The notes: generated from the sequence alone by a model not told the origin. Counted from the first letter of the stretch, positions 37,433-49,794 are shown. The stretch is DNA of 64,000 nucleotides from Molanna angustata (GCA_963576475.1 OY754964.1:48124861-48188860); one strand, 5' to 3'. Made by a program: numbers and translations.

Positions 37433-38033
37433 ACCTCCCATCCCTTCAGTTCTTCCCGTCCCTTCAGTTCCCTTCAGTACCTTCTATCCCTTCAGTACCT
37501 CCCGTCCCTTCAGTACCTCCCTCAGTTACTCCCGTTCCTTCAGTTACTCCCGTCCCTTCAGTTACTCCCGTCCCTTCAGTTACTCCCGTCCCTTCAGTTA
37601 CTCCCCTCCCTTCAGTTACCCCCGTCCCTTCAGTTACTCCCGTCCCTTCAGTTACTCCCGTCCCTTCAGTTACTCCCGTCCCTTCAGTTACTCCCGTCCC
37701 TTCAGTTACTCCCGTCCCTTCAGTTACTCCCGTCCCTTCAGTTACTCCCGTCCCTTCAGTTACTCCCGTCCCTTCAGTTACTCCCGTCCCTTCAGTTACT
37801 CCCGTCCCTTCAGTTACTCCCGTCCCTTCAGTTACTCCCGTCCCTTCAGTTACTCCCGTCCCTTCAGTTACTCCCGTCCCTTCAGTTACTCCCGTCCCTT
37901 CAGTTACTCCCGTCCCTTCAGTTACTCCCGTCCCTTCAGTTACTCCCGTCCCTTCAGTTACTCCCGTCCCTTCAGTTACTCCCGTCCCTTCATTACCTCC
38001 CGTCCCTTCATTACCTCCCGTCCCTTCAGTAGG
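37433..38033 (+). repeat. 18-bp minisatellite (TCCCGTCCCTTCAGTTAC)
   Basis: About 27 near-perfect units from 37522 to 38000, with variant units (GTACCT, ATTACC) at both edges. Because 18 is a multiple of three, it produces a 212-codon open frame of LLPSLQ repeats, which I regard as an artefact and not a protein gene. Confidence 0.95.
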
Positions 38034-38035
38034 TC

Positions 38036-38650
38036 CCGGTCATACGCTCGACAATTCATCAAAGTTTCATTGAAATTGATTGAACGGTTCCAATGATAGT
38101 CCACCTTCATCGGTAAAATGACCTGATACCCGATGAAGAAGAAGAAGAAGAATTTTTTTTTAATCCAGAAACCATCCCGGGCATACACTCGACAATTCTT
38201 CAAAGTTTCATTGAAATTGAATGAACGGTTCCCAGGATAGTCCACCTTCATAGGTAAAATGACCTGATACCCGATGAAGAAGAAGAAGAAGAAAAATTTT
38301 TTAATCCAGAAACTATCCCGGTCATACGCTCGACAATTCACCAAAGTTTCATTGCAATCGGATGAACGGTTCTCAGGTTAGTCCACCTTCATATGTAAAA
38401 TGACCTGATACCCGATGAAGAAGAAGAAGAAGAAAATATTTTAAATTCAGAAATCATCCCGGGCATACGATCGACAATTCACCAAAGTTTAATTGCAATC
38501 GGATGAACGGTTCCCAGGATAGTCCAAAACTCAATGAAGAAGAAGAGGAAGTTAAAATTTTTTGATCCAGAAACCATCCCTGGTATACTCTCGACAGTTC
38601 ACCAAAGTTTCATCGCAATCGGATGAACTGTTTAGGAGCGCATTCAACAC
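38036..38650 (+). repeat. 141-bp tandem repeat, about 4.4 units
   Basis: The block 'cgacaattcaccaaagtttc' recurs at 38049, 38190, 38331, 38472 and 38592 (spacings 141, 141, 141, 120). Each unit also holds 'aaaatgacctgatacccgat' and a GAA microsatellite; the fourth unit has lost part of this. Confidence 0.9.
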
Positions 38651-39010
38651 ATACATACAAACATTCAAATTTATAATATAGATTTGGGACTGTTTCAGCT
38701 ACTTTCCAATGTCTTTTTACACCATGGGTCCCCAGAGAAGGCGGCAGTCTTAGGAACCTTCAACAGAGATGTACCTACAGGTTTTAAAAGTTAAACAATT
38801 TTTCATGAGGTCTTAAAATTGAATATCTTTTTTTCAATATAAATTAATACTCACAAATGTACAAAACTACAAGAAAAACTTTAAATGCTATGAATAATAA
38901 TTGTTTATGAGTATTTTTTTATTTCAGAAATAAGTCATAAGAATTTATTAATGTTTGAAATTGTCACTATATATTAATTTTTTTATTTTTTTTATTTTAT
39001 TTTTATATTC

Positions 39011-39222
39011 ATTTTCGGGCAACTAACAGGTTGTATGTCAAATGTTCATTAAACACGCACCCAATAACAAGTTGCCACATTCTGGAGACTTACGATATTA
39101 ATCGTCTCACAGATCCAAAGTGAAAACACAATTTAAAACTGTGTCTCTACCGGGAATCGAATCCTTTGGATCAGCAGTCAGATAACAAACCAATTGAACC
39201 ACGACGACCGACGAAGGTCACT
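39011..39222 (-). repeat. tRNA-headed SINE, family SINE-A
   Basis: Minus strand: CGTGGTTCAATTGGTTTG (A-box), GGATTCGATTCCCGG (B-box), then the body ('cacagttttaaattgtg', 'tctccagaatgtggcaactt') and 'gttgcccgaaaa' end. Confidence 0.8.
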
Positions 39223-39300
39223 TCAGAATTCCATAATTATTTATTATTAAAACGATGAAAAAATAATATGGACCCAGAGAGTACGGAATATAATGAAGCA

Positions 39301-40024
39301 TAATATATTTTGGATGCCTCATTTGCATCCAAAGCTGTTGGACTGAACATGAACATGGCAAAAACAAAGGTGATGGGCACAGCTGGATCTCAGATCACGG
39401 TGGATGGGATCTTGATTGAAAATGTCCAAGAGTATGTGTATTTGGGACACATTATGAAAATTGGTCGAGAAAACCAAACGGCCGAAATAATGAGACGAAT
39501 TGGACTAAGTTGGGCAGCCTTTAGGAAATTAGCCCACATCTTCAAAAATCCCCAAATTCCCATCAACCTGAAACGGAAGGTATATGAGACCTGTGTACTG
39601 CCAGTAGCTACTTATGGCTTGGAGACTATGACAATGACTCAGAAAAGTGCTGAAAAACTAAGAGTCACCCAAAGAGCCATGGAAAGAGCCACGTTAGGAT
39701 TAAGTCTGAGAGATAGGGTGCGAAACGACACCATCAGGGAAAGAACAAAATTGGTTGATGTCGTCCACCGCATTCTTACCCTGAAGTGGAGATGGGCAGG
39801 CCACGTGGCTAGATACCCCGAAGACCGATGGCCAAGGATAGTGTTGGCTTGGAGACCGAGAACGACAGTCAGAAGTGTTGGAAGACCGCCAATGAGATGG
39901 AGAGATGACTTCAGCCGTTATGCTGGTGCCAATTGGTTTGCTCAGAGCACAGAATAGAGTGGCGTGGAAGGAGATGGAGGAGGCCTTCGTCCAGGAGTGG
40001 ACGGGATTGGGCTGAGAAGAAGAA
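39301..40024 (+). pseudogene. RTE-type LINE, C-terminal part of the polyprotein (RTE-B)
   Basis: A 215-codon frame (39310-39957) carries LNMNMAKTKVM, EYVYLGHIMKIGRENQTAEI, CVLPVATYGLETMTMTQKSA, LSLRDRVRNDTIRERTKLVD, WRWAGHVARYPEDRWPR and VGRPPMRWRDD. This order is standard for the region C-terminal to the RT palm in RTE-like endonuclease/RT LINEs. Near 39935 the frame slips: the expected end (AQNRVAWKEMEEAFVQEWTG then stop at about 40014) continues in another frame. The 3' end is the stop plus a GAAGAAGAAT tail. RT palm and endonuclease are missing. The closest relative here is the decayed 1847-2026. Confidence 0.85.
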
Positions 40025-40029
40025 TATAT

Positions 40030-40695
40030 TTGTGATTTATTTAAAAAAGAATAAAAATAGATTTAAAGTGGTAATTTTGAGGTTATTATTCAAAGAAGCG
40101 ATGGCGTGAAAATATATTATAGAGCATGAATAAGACGATATATCGACGTGACTGAAGTAAACCATGTATGTAGATATTGAAGCATTTGAGTACGTATGTC
40201 ATTTTAAAATGACTGTTACTGAATTGATATTGGATGGTATATTTCTACGATGTTATGCAAATTAAATTATTTAAGACTGGGGGATCCTTAACGGCCATGA
40301 TGCGACACAGTTTGTGAACTGAATCTACTGTAGACAGCGATTTCAAGTTCATTAGCATATTCTTTGTCACTTGAACTTGGTGTCGGCTGTCGGGGAATTA
40401 GCACACAGAGAAAGGTAATTATAATATTGCTTTCGATAGCATATCTAATCGAAAACAGTAGGTGATTCGTACCTACTGGTGGATATGATTTTGAACTATC
40501 CAGGAAAGGGAAAAAAGTATTAAAGCTTCGTTATCCTCAAATGTTGATGTAACTGTCAAATAACAGCCCGTCATTTCAATCTGCTGGATGTTAAATATTT
40601 GCCATTCCAATCTATTGAAGACAGGCCTTCTTAAGAGATGATATTATGTCGTTTTAATCATATCTGTAAAAAAAATAAAAAAACTCATTAAAAGA
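40030..40695. other. No feature found
   Basis: 40270-40400 is a little less AT-rich ('cttgaacttggtgtcggctg') but shows no frame or repeat. Confidence 0.4.
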
Positions 40696-40699
40696 ATAA

Positions 40700-41268
40700 G
40701 TATTTTTTTTAATTGCATATACGCAAACATTGGATTATTTTTTCTGTCTGGAGTCAGATTTTAAAGGACTTTTTCCCTGTTGGGAATCAAATGATGATGA
40801 TAAAAAAATCCAATGTTTACGTATATGCAATTAAAATAAAAACATATTAGATTTACATTGTAAACAATCCATAAAATGAAATAATCTCTCTGGCGCAGTT
40901 CAGGGGTGACATCAGTGCGAGAACACCTCATTTATAAGGACTGTTGCTTTCATTGTTTACAAATAAACCTATTTCTCAATAGATGGCGTTACAAAAAAAG
41001 GTTTATTCGTTACTTCATAAATGGCAATAGTGATAATGTCCTTTTTTCTGGTGATCCGTTACTCATTATTCAAATATGTAGTTATTTCAAAAATTCCATT
41101 GATTAGGGAACTCAATAAGAAGTCATGATTGGTGAACGTTGCGCAAGCGCATAAAGTGATCACGTAAACCAGCTTATGACAGGTTAGCCCTATAGGTGTG
41201 TTGAGTTCCTGGTTCTTCTATAATATTCCAACTTCGTCTCCATTGAGATGTTAAAAATTTTGTCATTT
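40700..41268 (-). mobile_element. Family D, nearly complete
   Basis: The minus strand gives the 'ctccaacttcgtctc' end (at 41245), the middle blocks, and the terminal palindrome at 40713-40844, in the order of the 27845-28475 copy. The palindrome loop differs from that copy. No target duplication could be found. Confidence 0.75.
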
Positions 41269-41269
41269 A

Positions 41270-41665
41270 ACGTATTAATTAATAATAATAATAATAACTT
41301 TGAATGATTTTTATTACGCCGTTTTCTTGAAAATATCACCTCAAGGGCTCGAGTTATTCTTTTGCGTCATTCAAAACAGATTTATTTTATTTAATTCTGG
41401 GAACAGACAGTTATATACAGCTTGTGGGAAAACAAAAAAAACAATACATACTATACAAAACCAGTATAGTTCCCTAATGCTTTTATACAATCAAAATAAT
41501 GGCAAGATAATGCGAGTGATCTTTACAAAACAAAATATAAACAACAAAAAAAAATATTTATTCGTCAAGAATTTGCCGTACAAACCTCTATAGAACAGGA
41601 AGGGAGACGGAATACAGGGATAGGAATAACCTCATAATAGATTACTGCATGAACGCAAATATGTT
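41270..41665. other. No gene; possible LINE tail
   Basis: 'gatttattttatttaattct' at 41388 followed by 'gggaacagacagttatatac' resembles a minus-strand LINE 3' end. The 97-codon frame here has no motif. Confidence 0.35.
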
Positions 41666-41670
41666 ATGTT

Positions 41671-41820
41671 ATGACGTAGAATTCCATTATAAAAATTAAA
41701 CACTATTTTATTCTTCTACATTCTAATTCCTTTCCAGGCGAACAGTCGTCCTGGGTAGGAATAAAATTAATTGTACATGAAAAACAGTTTTTAATTTTTA
41801 TAATGGAATTCTGCATAGTC
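41671..41820. repeat. Nested foldback hairpin
   Basis: Outer arms (41671-41700 and 41791-41820: 'gaattccattataaaaatta' and complement) enclose an inner stem (ATTCCTttCCAGG / CCTGGgtAGGAAT, about 41730-41762). About 150 bp in all, MITE-sized. Confidence 0.75.
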
Positions 41821-41824
41821 AACG

Positions 41825-43265
41825 CTGTGAGTATGAAAAAAATATATATAAATGTTATAACGTGTTGTAGGAAATAATCTGCAAATAACTAAGTTAAGCT
41901 CTGTGTATCCGAAGTGATTTCTCAACCTATTAGCCGATAACCATACTTTTGATATACGTATGAAAGGTTATACGTATGTTTAAACTGATATAAATTGTAA
42001 TCACAAGGTGTTATATAATGTCATATGTGTGGATATTTGATGCGGGCAGTGCGGAGACGGGCGATTATTTCAGTTTACAATAATAATTATAATTTTCGTT
42101 ATAAATTCACGAAATCGCCGTGAAATTTTACAGGAAAAACATCAAGTCGGGATTATCCCCGTCCACGATTGCTTTACATTGTTTCTCCATTTTCCTGGGA
42201 GAATATACTCCTTTGTATGTATGTACTGTACATGTATAAGGCAGGTTTCCCGGTCATATTTCGTATTTTGGCGAGCCCTATATATTTTCTGGGGCCAACC
42301 TTTTGCGAGTATGTAAATGAAGCTAAATTATATTATGTTGGTCTGACTATTGTTTCAGAAAGCACACTGATTTCAAGCAAAGAATGTGATATTTATTACT
42401 ATACTGTTACGCCACATCTCTAAAGGGGTAGGCAGAAATTAAAGAGTTCCATAAATGCCCGTCTCGACAGTAGGATTATTGCATGGTTGGTTGGTACAGT
42501 TCAAAATAAATTTGATTAAGTAAATAAATGATACCTATATATCTAATTCAACACCAATAATATAGGTACTACTATACATAGACATCACTATTTTATTACA
42601 CAGACAGAATATCACTCGTACTAGTCAGTCTTCTCCATAATATTGAGAATGAATACTCTCAATTAGGACTCATTTTTATGCATTCCAAACAAAAACAATA
42701 TAAATGGATAATATACACATTTTTTACCAGAAAAATTACTAATGATATTTTCAGTGCGGATTTGTTTATTTTTAGTTGTATAATGTTTATTTTTTGTATA
42801 TATTAAATTAAATTTCCCCTGTATCTACGGCTATTTTTTTGTAATTAAAATATCTTTTTATTTAATGTTTTGGTTTATTTGGAGTCCATATGTATATATT
42901 TTTTTATATTTGCTTACATCTATTTTTTTTTGATTGATTGTTTTACTGTGGAAGTTTATGCCTAATTGTTTTTTTCTTATTCTAGGTAAGTATATATTTT
43001 TACATCAATATGAGTTTGTATGTATGTATGTATAAGGCAAAAACAAATTTAGGCGGATGATTATTGAACATTTTGAATCTTTTCCTAAGGTTGACGATAC
43101 TCGAAAGTGTTTTTATATAATATATTTTTTGGCAAATTAAAAAAAATCACAAATGTATTTGTTCTACAATATTTTTTTAACCGGATTCTTCGGTGAAATT
43201 TTTATCTATGTGTTGCCGTCAGTGTGGAAAATACAAAAACGAATATAGTTGTTTAATTAAACCGA
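41825..43265. other. No gene; less AT-rich patch at 42030-42200
   Basis: The patch ('gtgcggagacgggcgatt', 'aagtcgggattatccccgtc') is not repeated in the window. The rest is AT-rich. An 84-codon frame at 42169-42423 is unsupported. Confidence 0.4.
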
Positions 43266-43267
43266 GT

Positions 43268-43800
43268 GGGTTGTGGCCAACGCTATACTCTTCACTACCA
43301 AGTCACTCTATAAAGTATTCAAATTTTGTATGGAAAATATTCAGCATTTTTATGTAACGAGTGCGTTTAATTGTTTTAATTTAAATATTTTACTTTAAAA
43401 AATTGATAATTCTTCAAGTCCATTTTATGAAAGTGACTTTTTATCAACTTATTAACATAATTATAAAAAAAACATATTTCGAGTTTATTGAGCTTGGGGT
43501 CACTTTGAATTATTTGACAGTTAAAAAAAAATGAGAATAACTGTTCAGATATCCCTCAAAATCTAATGGGGTCTAAGCGAGTATTAGATATACAAATATG
43601 CAAAAGTTGAAAAGAATCGAATGAGTACTTTATTCTATAATCGATAAAGAAAAATAAACACGTCGTACATATCACATTGTGATAAAACTTTCAGGATACG
43701 GTCTCAGCATGATACTAGTTGATAATCTGCAATAATAAAACTACCCTTAAAAATTGCGAAATCATAAATCCCTACTATATCCCCTTGGGTTAGTGAGGAG
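43268..43800 (-). repeat. Repeat family E, copy next to SINE-A
   Basis: Reverse complement of 53775-54312. Starts at 'gggttgtggccaacgc' and ends at 'cccaaggggatatagt' / 'actcctcactaaccc'. The two ends contain similar inverted blocks (ACTCTTCACTACC / ACTCCTCACTAACC), possibly weak terminal repeats. Confidence 0.8.
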
Positions 43801-43868
43801 TAAAAATCAAATTAAAAAATTCTAACGAAAGCGCTATTCTAGTTGATTGAAAATGTTTGTTTTTGCTT

Positions 43869-44058
43869 CTCGGGCAACTAACAAGTACTATATCGATTAT
43901 TTATTCATCACGCATCCAATAACAAGTTGCCACATTCTGGAGACTTTTGATATTTACCGTCTCACAGATCCACCTGGAAAACACTATTTAAAACTGTGTC
44001 TCCACCGAGAATCGATCCCGGGACCTTCAGAGTCAGATATCTATCCAAGAAGAACGAA
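43869..44058 (-). repeat. tRNA-headed SINE, family SINE-A, head decayed
   Basis: Minus strand: 'ccttcgttcttcttggatag' start, B-box-like region GGTCCCGGGATCGATTCTCG, and the body to 'gttgcccgagaagc'. Nearly identical to 53519-53727. Confidence 0.75.
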
Positions 44059-44448
44059 GGTTGTTTTAGATTTTTATATAAATTATAAACCTTTATCACT
44101 TCCAACCAGAAGATGAAGAATTCTGTGTTTAGAATATGTTTCTGTGTAAAGAAGACAATGTTATAGAAATGTTGCCATGTAATGCATCAAGTGTAATAGA
44201 TATTTGGTAGAGAGAGTAACAACAACAAATATACCATCCAAACCAGACCACCTCTCTTTGCTATATATTCTACTCTTGGAACTGAAACTTGGAACTAACC
44301 AACCAACGTTCACTTACTTATTCTCATGTACCTAGTACCTACCCACGAGTGTATAACAATGCTAAATAGTCACAACACTGTAAGTCAATTTCTTATTTAA
44401 ATCCCATAACATTTGTACTGTCAACATGTGGAATTATTATAATCGAAT

Positions 44449-45022
44449 GGGTTGCGGCCAACGCTAAACTTCTCACTAACAATTCACTCTATAAAGAATT
44501 CAAATTTTGTATGGAAAATATTCAGCATTTCTATGAAATGATTTTATTACGAAAATTTCGTAGATATTTAACTACGAAAAGTTGATAATTCTTCAATGCC
44601 ATTTTATGAAAGTGATGTGCCTTTTTACCAATTAGAAAATAAAAATTTCAAATTTTTAGTTTCCTTAGATTGAGTTCACTTTGAAATATTTGATATTTAA
44701 AAAAAATTGAGAAGCACTATTCAGATATCCTTCGAATTTTAATGGGGTCTAAGTGAGTATCAGGTATACAAATTTGCAAAATTTGAAAATAATCGAATGA
44801 ATACTTTGGTCTATAATCGATAAAGTAAAATAAACACGACGTACATAGCACACAGCAAACAGCACGCAGCACATAGCACACACACATATAAATTGTGCTG
44901 AAACGTTCAGAGTACAATCTCAGCATGATACGAGTTGATAATCTGCAATAAAAAAATAGCATTAAAAGTTGCGAAATCATAACTCCTCACTATATCCCCT
45001 TGGGTTAGTGAGGAGTAAAAAT
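44449..45022 (-). repeat. Repeat family E, second copy in tandem orientation
   Basis: Starts at 'gggttgcggccaacgc' and ends in a 36-bp palindrome (ACTCCTCACTA ... TAGTGAGGAGT, 44982-45017). A CA/GCA-rich stretch at 44840-44890 is expanded here. Confidence 0.8.
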
Positions 45023-45122
45023 ACATGTTATTTGTGAAGTAAATTCACAATCTTGAGTTTTTTAAAATCAACCGAAATAACTTTTGAAATCGTACCGCAT
45101 AAGAAAACATAATAATCAGATT

Positions 45123-45225
45123 TGAATCCTGTCACGACCGATTGCGTACACCTATAGTATAAGCATTTATGCTTCGCTTAGAGAATATGTGAGGATGTTT
45201 ATGTATTTGTTACAAGGACATAAAA
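45123..45225 (+). repeat. SINE-B, 5'-truncated
   Basis: Begins inside the B-box (TTGAATCCTGTCACGACCGA) and keeps the body to 'acaaggacat'. Confidence 0.7.
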
Positions 45226-46470
45226 GTTCAAAATTTACATTTGAAAATTGCAGACAGTGGTATAGTTTAACCTTCCTCATTCGTAATTAAATATTAAATA
45301 AAATATATACATACCATAATTGCACATCCCATAATGCAAGGGACAGGTGTGTGTATAAATTGCGTAATGTTCCTTACTGAAAATATATAAATCCTGGGAT
45401 GGGAATCAAACACAAAAATAGTAGTTTCAATTCAAGGAAAGTAATAAACGAGCAAGCAATGGTCAGTGTGAATCTTTATAAAAAGCGTATAAAAGAAGCA
45501 TACATAAAAAAGTTTTATGTGACATCGATTGAATTCTAAAAACATGTGAAGTAGGTAAACTAATATGAAATTCAAAAGGGTTTTCAGTAAAACAAAAAAA
45601 GGCATTAGAAGTAAGTAATTAATTTTTGAATCTTACTTAATTTATGGACTTTGGTTTTTTATTTTGAGTATCTATAGCAAAAAAAAATATTATGTTCTTT
45701 AGGTAAATTCGTAAAAACAATAAAGGTATATTTTAAAGGAGGTATATGAAACAAATTAAAACATTGCGTCGACAGTTTTAAATCAACAATGGCTTCAACT
45801 CTTAAGACAAATTAAAATTTATTCTAATCAACATTATCATTAAAAACAAAAATGTCTCCACCAGTCACTATAAACTATGTCCATTCTTTAAGACAATTTT
45901 CATAAATTTTAGAGTATTTGCAATTTCTCAAAAATTGTAAAAAATATGAATTAATAAGAAATTACATAGAAATTTTAAAGCGTTTTCAGAATTGAATCCA
46001 ATATTGATACTTGAAAAAGGTCTTTTATCGGTTTCTAAATATTATTAATAAATTATCAAGAATTTATAATGGTCGAAATTATCAAATGAAAAACATTACC
46101 TTAAATTCCATTAATGCCATAGAAATACTACATTTTTTAATGTAAAAACACTTTGACGGAACGGAATACAAATTATTTTATACAGATTTTCAAATGGAAA
46201 TTTTTAATCTATTTAATATTGATAAATAGATTAAAAATTAAACATCTAAAAAACCTATTCACTTCTTTTAAAAAATATAGATTCGTATTAAATTATTACC
46301 ATTTTTTTTTCTACAAGATTAATACGCAATACGGCAGCTCCTGTCGAAACTGTAATCAAGAGTTTTTGTAGATATTCGTTTTAAATCATTACTTAAAAAT
46401 TAATTGCCTTCGCGACTCAAAGAAAATATTGACAATCGTATTTCAAAATAAGAACTCATCCGTTGTGTTC
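45226..46470. other. No gene seen
   Basis: AT-rich, no repeat shared with the window. It lies immediately upstream of the candidate promoter. Confidence 0.4.
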
Positions 46471-46480
46471 GCTCTGGGAA

Positions 46481-46590
46481 TATATAAACAAAGGTTGCGC
46501 ATACGGTGTCTTCATTCCCAGTTGCGAATCTCCGACGGAGGGATCTCGTTCTGTTTTCATTTCACCGCGTTATTCCATCTCTGGGTGAGC
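46481..46590 (+). promoter_or_regulatory. Candidate core promoter: TATA, Inr, DPE and a 5' splice site
   Basis: TATATAAA at 46481 is followed by the insect initiator TCATTC (46512-46517), whose A (46514) lies 33 bp from the first T of the TATA box. At exactly +28 relative to that A stands GGATC (46541-46545), which fits the DPE consensus RGWYV. At 46585 TGG|GTGAGC is a fair 5' splice site, which would give a 71-nt non-coding first exon. The region is less AT-rich than its surroundings and is not part of any repeat seen here. The element spacing is known from Drosophila promoters; transcription itself is inferred. A transposon promoter is the main alternative. Confidence 0.5.
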
Positions 46591-48048
46591 TAACGCAACA
46601 ACGTTATAGCCAAGGCGAAACTCGAGCCTATTCTTTGTACCTATATATATATATTTCTACACCCCCCCTCCCCCCCATAACAACGTGGTGTACTCTCGCC
46701 TGCCAAATTTACAATAACCATTCATTCATTCGCTCACTCACTTGTACGTTACATTAATGCTGAAAAGTGTTACACGGAGCGTGTCCTCTTATTCAGCGCA
46801 ACAAACTGATCGATCGTGTATTTCATACAATTTTATTCGTAGATAATACTGTGCTTTAAAGTAATTTATATAACGGCCCATCAATGAAATTCATATCGTA
46901 CGAAAGATATGACTGAATAATATTACCTCGAATATCAATTGACGATTTAAACGTGAGAAATTGTGGGGAGTCTGTTTGACTGAAGGATCAATTGACATTA
47001 TTTAAGAGTGCTCAAAGAATTGTTTTTAATTTAAAATAAATAAACATGTTACTATTGACTAATAAAATTACAAGCGTTTAAACGCGAAAAGTAAAATATT
47101 TGAAAAAAAATGTAAATATACACTCAAGTTTTGGAATGACACTTAACAAAAAAAGTTTAATTTTAAGGTTGAAAGAAGATAAAAATAAAGTGTATATATT
47201 AATTGTTTTATAATATATGAAATAAATCAATGAATTAAAAATATTAACGTGGATTAATCATTGAATCAAAACGATTACAAAGACATTGAAATATGACATT
47301 AATCACAAAGGTGTCATCACTAAAAATCATTATTTTATGTAACTTTTCAAAGACTGATTTCGAAATCCTAAAAAGAAATGATGAAGTTTTGTTATTATAA
47401 GTATGTGCGTGTGCTATGAAGAACTGATCAGAAGGAATATGAAGTAGGAAGGTACCTTAATAAAATATGATAATCGAATTTTCATATTCTTTTTGAATAC
47501 CAATAAAATCTAAAAACCTAAAGTGGAAGTGAGGTGTGTGTACAGAGGATATACGTGGAAAGGTTTTTTGAACAATGTTTGTTTATCATTTTCATATCTC
47601 AAACGAACGACAATTGTTTGCGTAATGTGAAGGAAAGGAGGCCTGCCGAAATGCCAAATTAGTTCAACGGGAATACATTATACTTGGTATGTAAATTTAA
47701 TACTTTATTACTTTGAATTCACTGTTCCGTTTATATTTTTGACGGGTAGTTTTGCAAATAAATTACATTTACGACGAACCTAACAGGAAAGTTATTCTGA
47801 CTCGGAAAGAAATATACGAAAAAAAAATAATTTGCATTTTGATAATTCCTCAAACGGATATCGCTCTTGTTTGGATACATTTTCGTTATTTATTTCGTAA
47901 TTTTTAATTTATGGATGGAGATGAAATTAATTTTATGAAAAATGTCCAGTATAAAGTATATATGTACTTACATAAAAATCTTAACCATTTTCCTGATGGA
48001 TTTTTGCGAGAAAATTTGTCCAATTATTGATAGTATTTTTTTTTATAT
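46591..48048. other. No exon recognised downstream of the candidate promoter
   Basis: A C-rich tract lies at 46663-46678. No frame with coding character and splice sites could be picked out. If the promoter is real, this would be intron. Confidence 0.35.
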
Positions 48049-48606
48049 AAAACTAGCGGATCCGACAGACGTTGCCTTGCATGAACGTTGGCTTGTCTGT
48101 TATTAGCTGGTTTAACAAACATAAAAATGGATGTGGATTTCGTGGATTAAAAGGAAACAAGACACATTACATACATTGACCTAACTTTGATATACCTATC
48201 GTCATAAAACCACTTTAAACAGAATATACTTGTAAAAAAAACTAAATAGCTTTATACAATAATAATAGAATATTATACAAATAACTTTATAATTTCATAA
48301 AATATTAAAAATATGAAAACAAATACCGCAGACAGCGTTGAGAAAAACATCCAAGTTTTAATGGCATAGCCAACATTGCATAATATTATGACATATCGGA
48401 AAGCAATGTTGCCACTATTCAAAATGTATATTCCGAAAATATTTATAACGATTGATAATAATTAATGTATAAAATTCCTTTTTGTGAATCTAATCCATTC
48501 AGGGACTCACATAAACACACACAAAAAGTTTAATCAAAATCGGTTCAGCCGTTTAAGAGGAGTTCAGTGATATACACACGTACAGAAGAATTATAATATA
48601 ATAAAG
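48049..48606 (+). repeat. Dispersed repeat, short form of the 37353 element
   Basis: Left end 'ctagcggatccgacagacgt', right end 'aaatcggttcagccgtttaa' and 'tataatataataaagat'. These end motifs are widespread in insect genomes as a non-coding repeat; the exact class is not clear to me. No internal satellite in this copy. Confidence 0.6.
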
Positions 48607-49790
48607 ATACATACAATGACACACGGTGTCAAACTGCGCACAACTAAATTCTGTAAACAATTAAAATCACTAAAACAAACATAAACACGATCTGCCTCGT
48701 CAATAAACGAAAATATTTCGCTTGGGAAAATTATTGCCAAAGAATTGAAAAAAATGGCCGAGTGACGCTCGAGCTCATCAATTCACGGTAGAAATCCACG
48801 TCAGAGGGAGACTCGGGCAAACCAGTTAAGTGCTTTATGGTCAAGGTATGGGCGGACGTATCATGTTATTAATAATTTATAATCAATTATTTAATATCAT
48901 ATTATTTTCTAAGCATTTTTCTATTGAATATCTCTCTCATATACCCGCGAACAATAGTTGTTAATAGTTTTGAATACGAAATAAATATTTAAAATAATTG
49001 TGATATATTGTAAAATTTTGTTTATTTTGTGTAGGTAAAATTAAAAAAATGTATAGTTAACTGTCTAAAATTTCAATCTATATTCGTAGGAGTTGTGTCT
49101 AGAGTTGATTTGTGACCAAATTGATTTGTGCATTTGGTAAACAGTCTTAAACTTAACACAAACATCGAAATAGGTAATTAAATTCACAAAGTCTGTTAGT
49201 TAACTTGAGAAAGCTCTCATGCAAATTTTATTTTCACACAGTTGATGAAATAATATCTCTGCACATTTGTTTGTTTAGTTAATTTTTAGTTTAAATATTA
49301 TTATTATTAAGCATGAGTTGAAAAGAATTAGTCTTATTAGAAATACAATTGAACAATCCGATGGTATTGTCAAATCTCCAAATTACTCACTTGCCTTTAT
49401 AACTCGGCTTTCAGTTTAATCAATGATTCTCGCTAAAGGATTCAATGGGAAGACATCAGCTATGGTATATAGAAATAAATTGAATTCGTTCGGATCATTT
49501 GCGGGATTGATTAAGTTACTTTACTTCTATTATCCAATACCCATTTTTTTCAACAACGCCAAACGTTTTAAACAGAATCTCGGAATAATTTATGAGACCA
49601 GTTGCGTTTTTGAGGATGTGCTTAGTAACTATGTCAGATTATTTTATTCAACAACTAAACATCCAACTGTCAATTTGTTCAAGAGAACTTTGTTCTCTTA
49701 ACAAATCGACAAAGTTTCAAGGCATGATACGCGAGATTGAATGCAGGGTCTATATTTTTCACGGTTTTTCGAACTTTGAAGTCAAAAAAC
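48607..49790. other. No gene; less AT-rich patch at 48690-48860
   Basis: The patch ('tggccgagtgacgctcgagc', 'gtcagagggagactcggg') has no open frame. It is not repeated here. A 92-codon frame at 49423-49701 has no motif I know. Confidence 0.35.
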
Positions 49791-49794
49791 ACCA

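Larger units (their letters stand above)
37353..38690 (+). repeat. Dispersed repeat element with internal satellites
   Basis: The left end 'ctagtgaacacccggcaaac' and right end 'gcaatcggatgaactgttta' plus 'tataatatagat' correspond to the ends of the 559-bp element at 48049-48606 ('ctagcggatccgacagacgt'; 'aaatcggttcagccgtttaa'). In this copy the interior is replaced or stretched by an 18-bp minisatellite and a 141-bp tandem array. No gene. Confidence 0.65.

Noticed and set aside
37394..38032. A 212-codon frame of LLPSLQ repeats that could pass as a repeat protein
   Set aside because: It is generated by an 18-bp minisatellite whose length is a multiple of three. There is no signal, no flanking coding sequence and the frame begins and ends with the array.
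43847..44116. 89-codon frame and its counterpart at 53400-53732
   Set aside because: Both are antisense readings of the same SINE-A body and family E joint.
46506..46757. 83-codon plus-strand frame overlapping the candidate promoter
   Set aside because: It lacks an ATG start, overlaps the core promoter elements and ends in low-complexity sequence.
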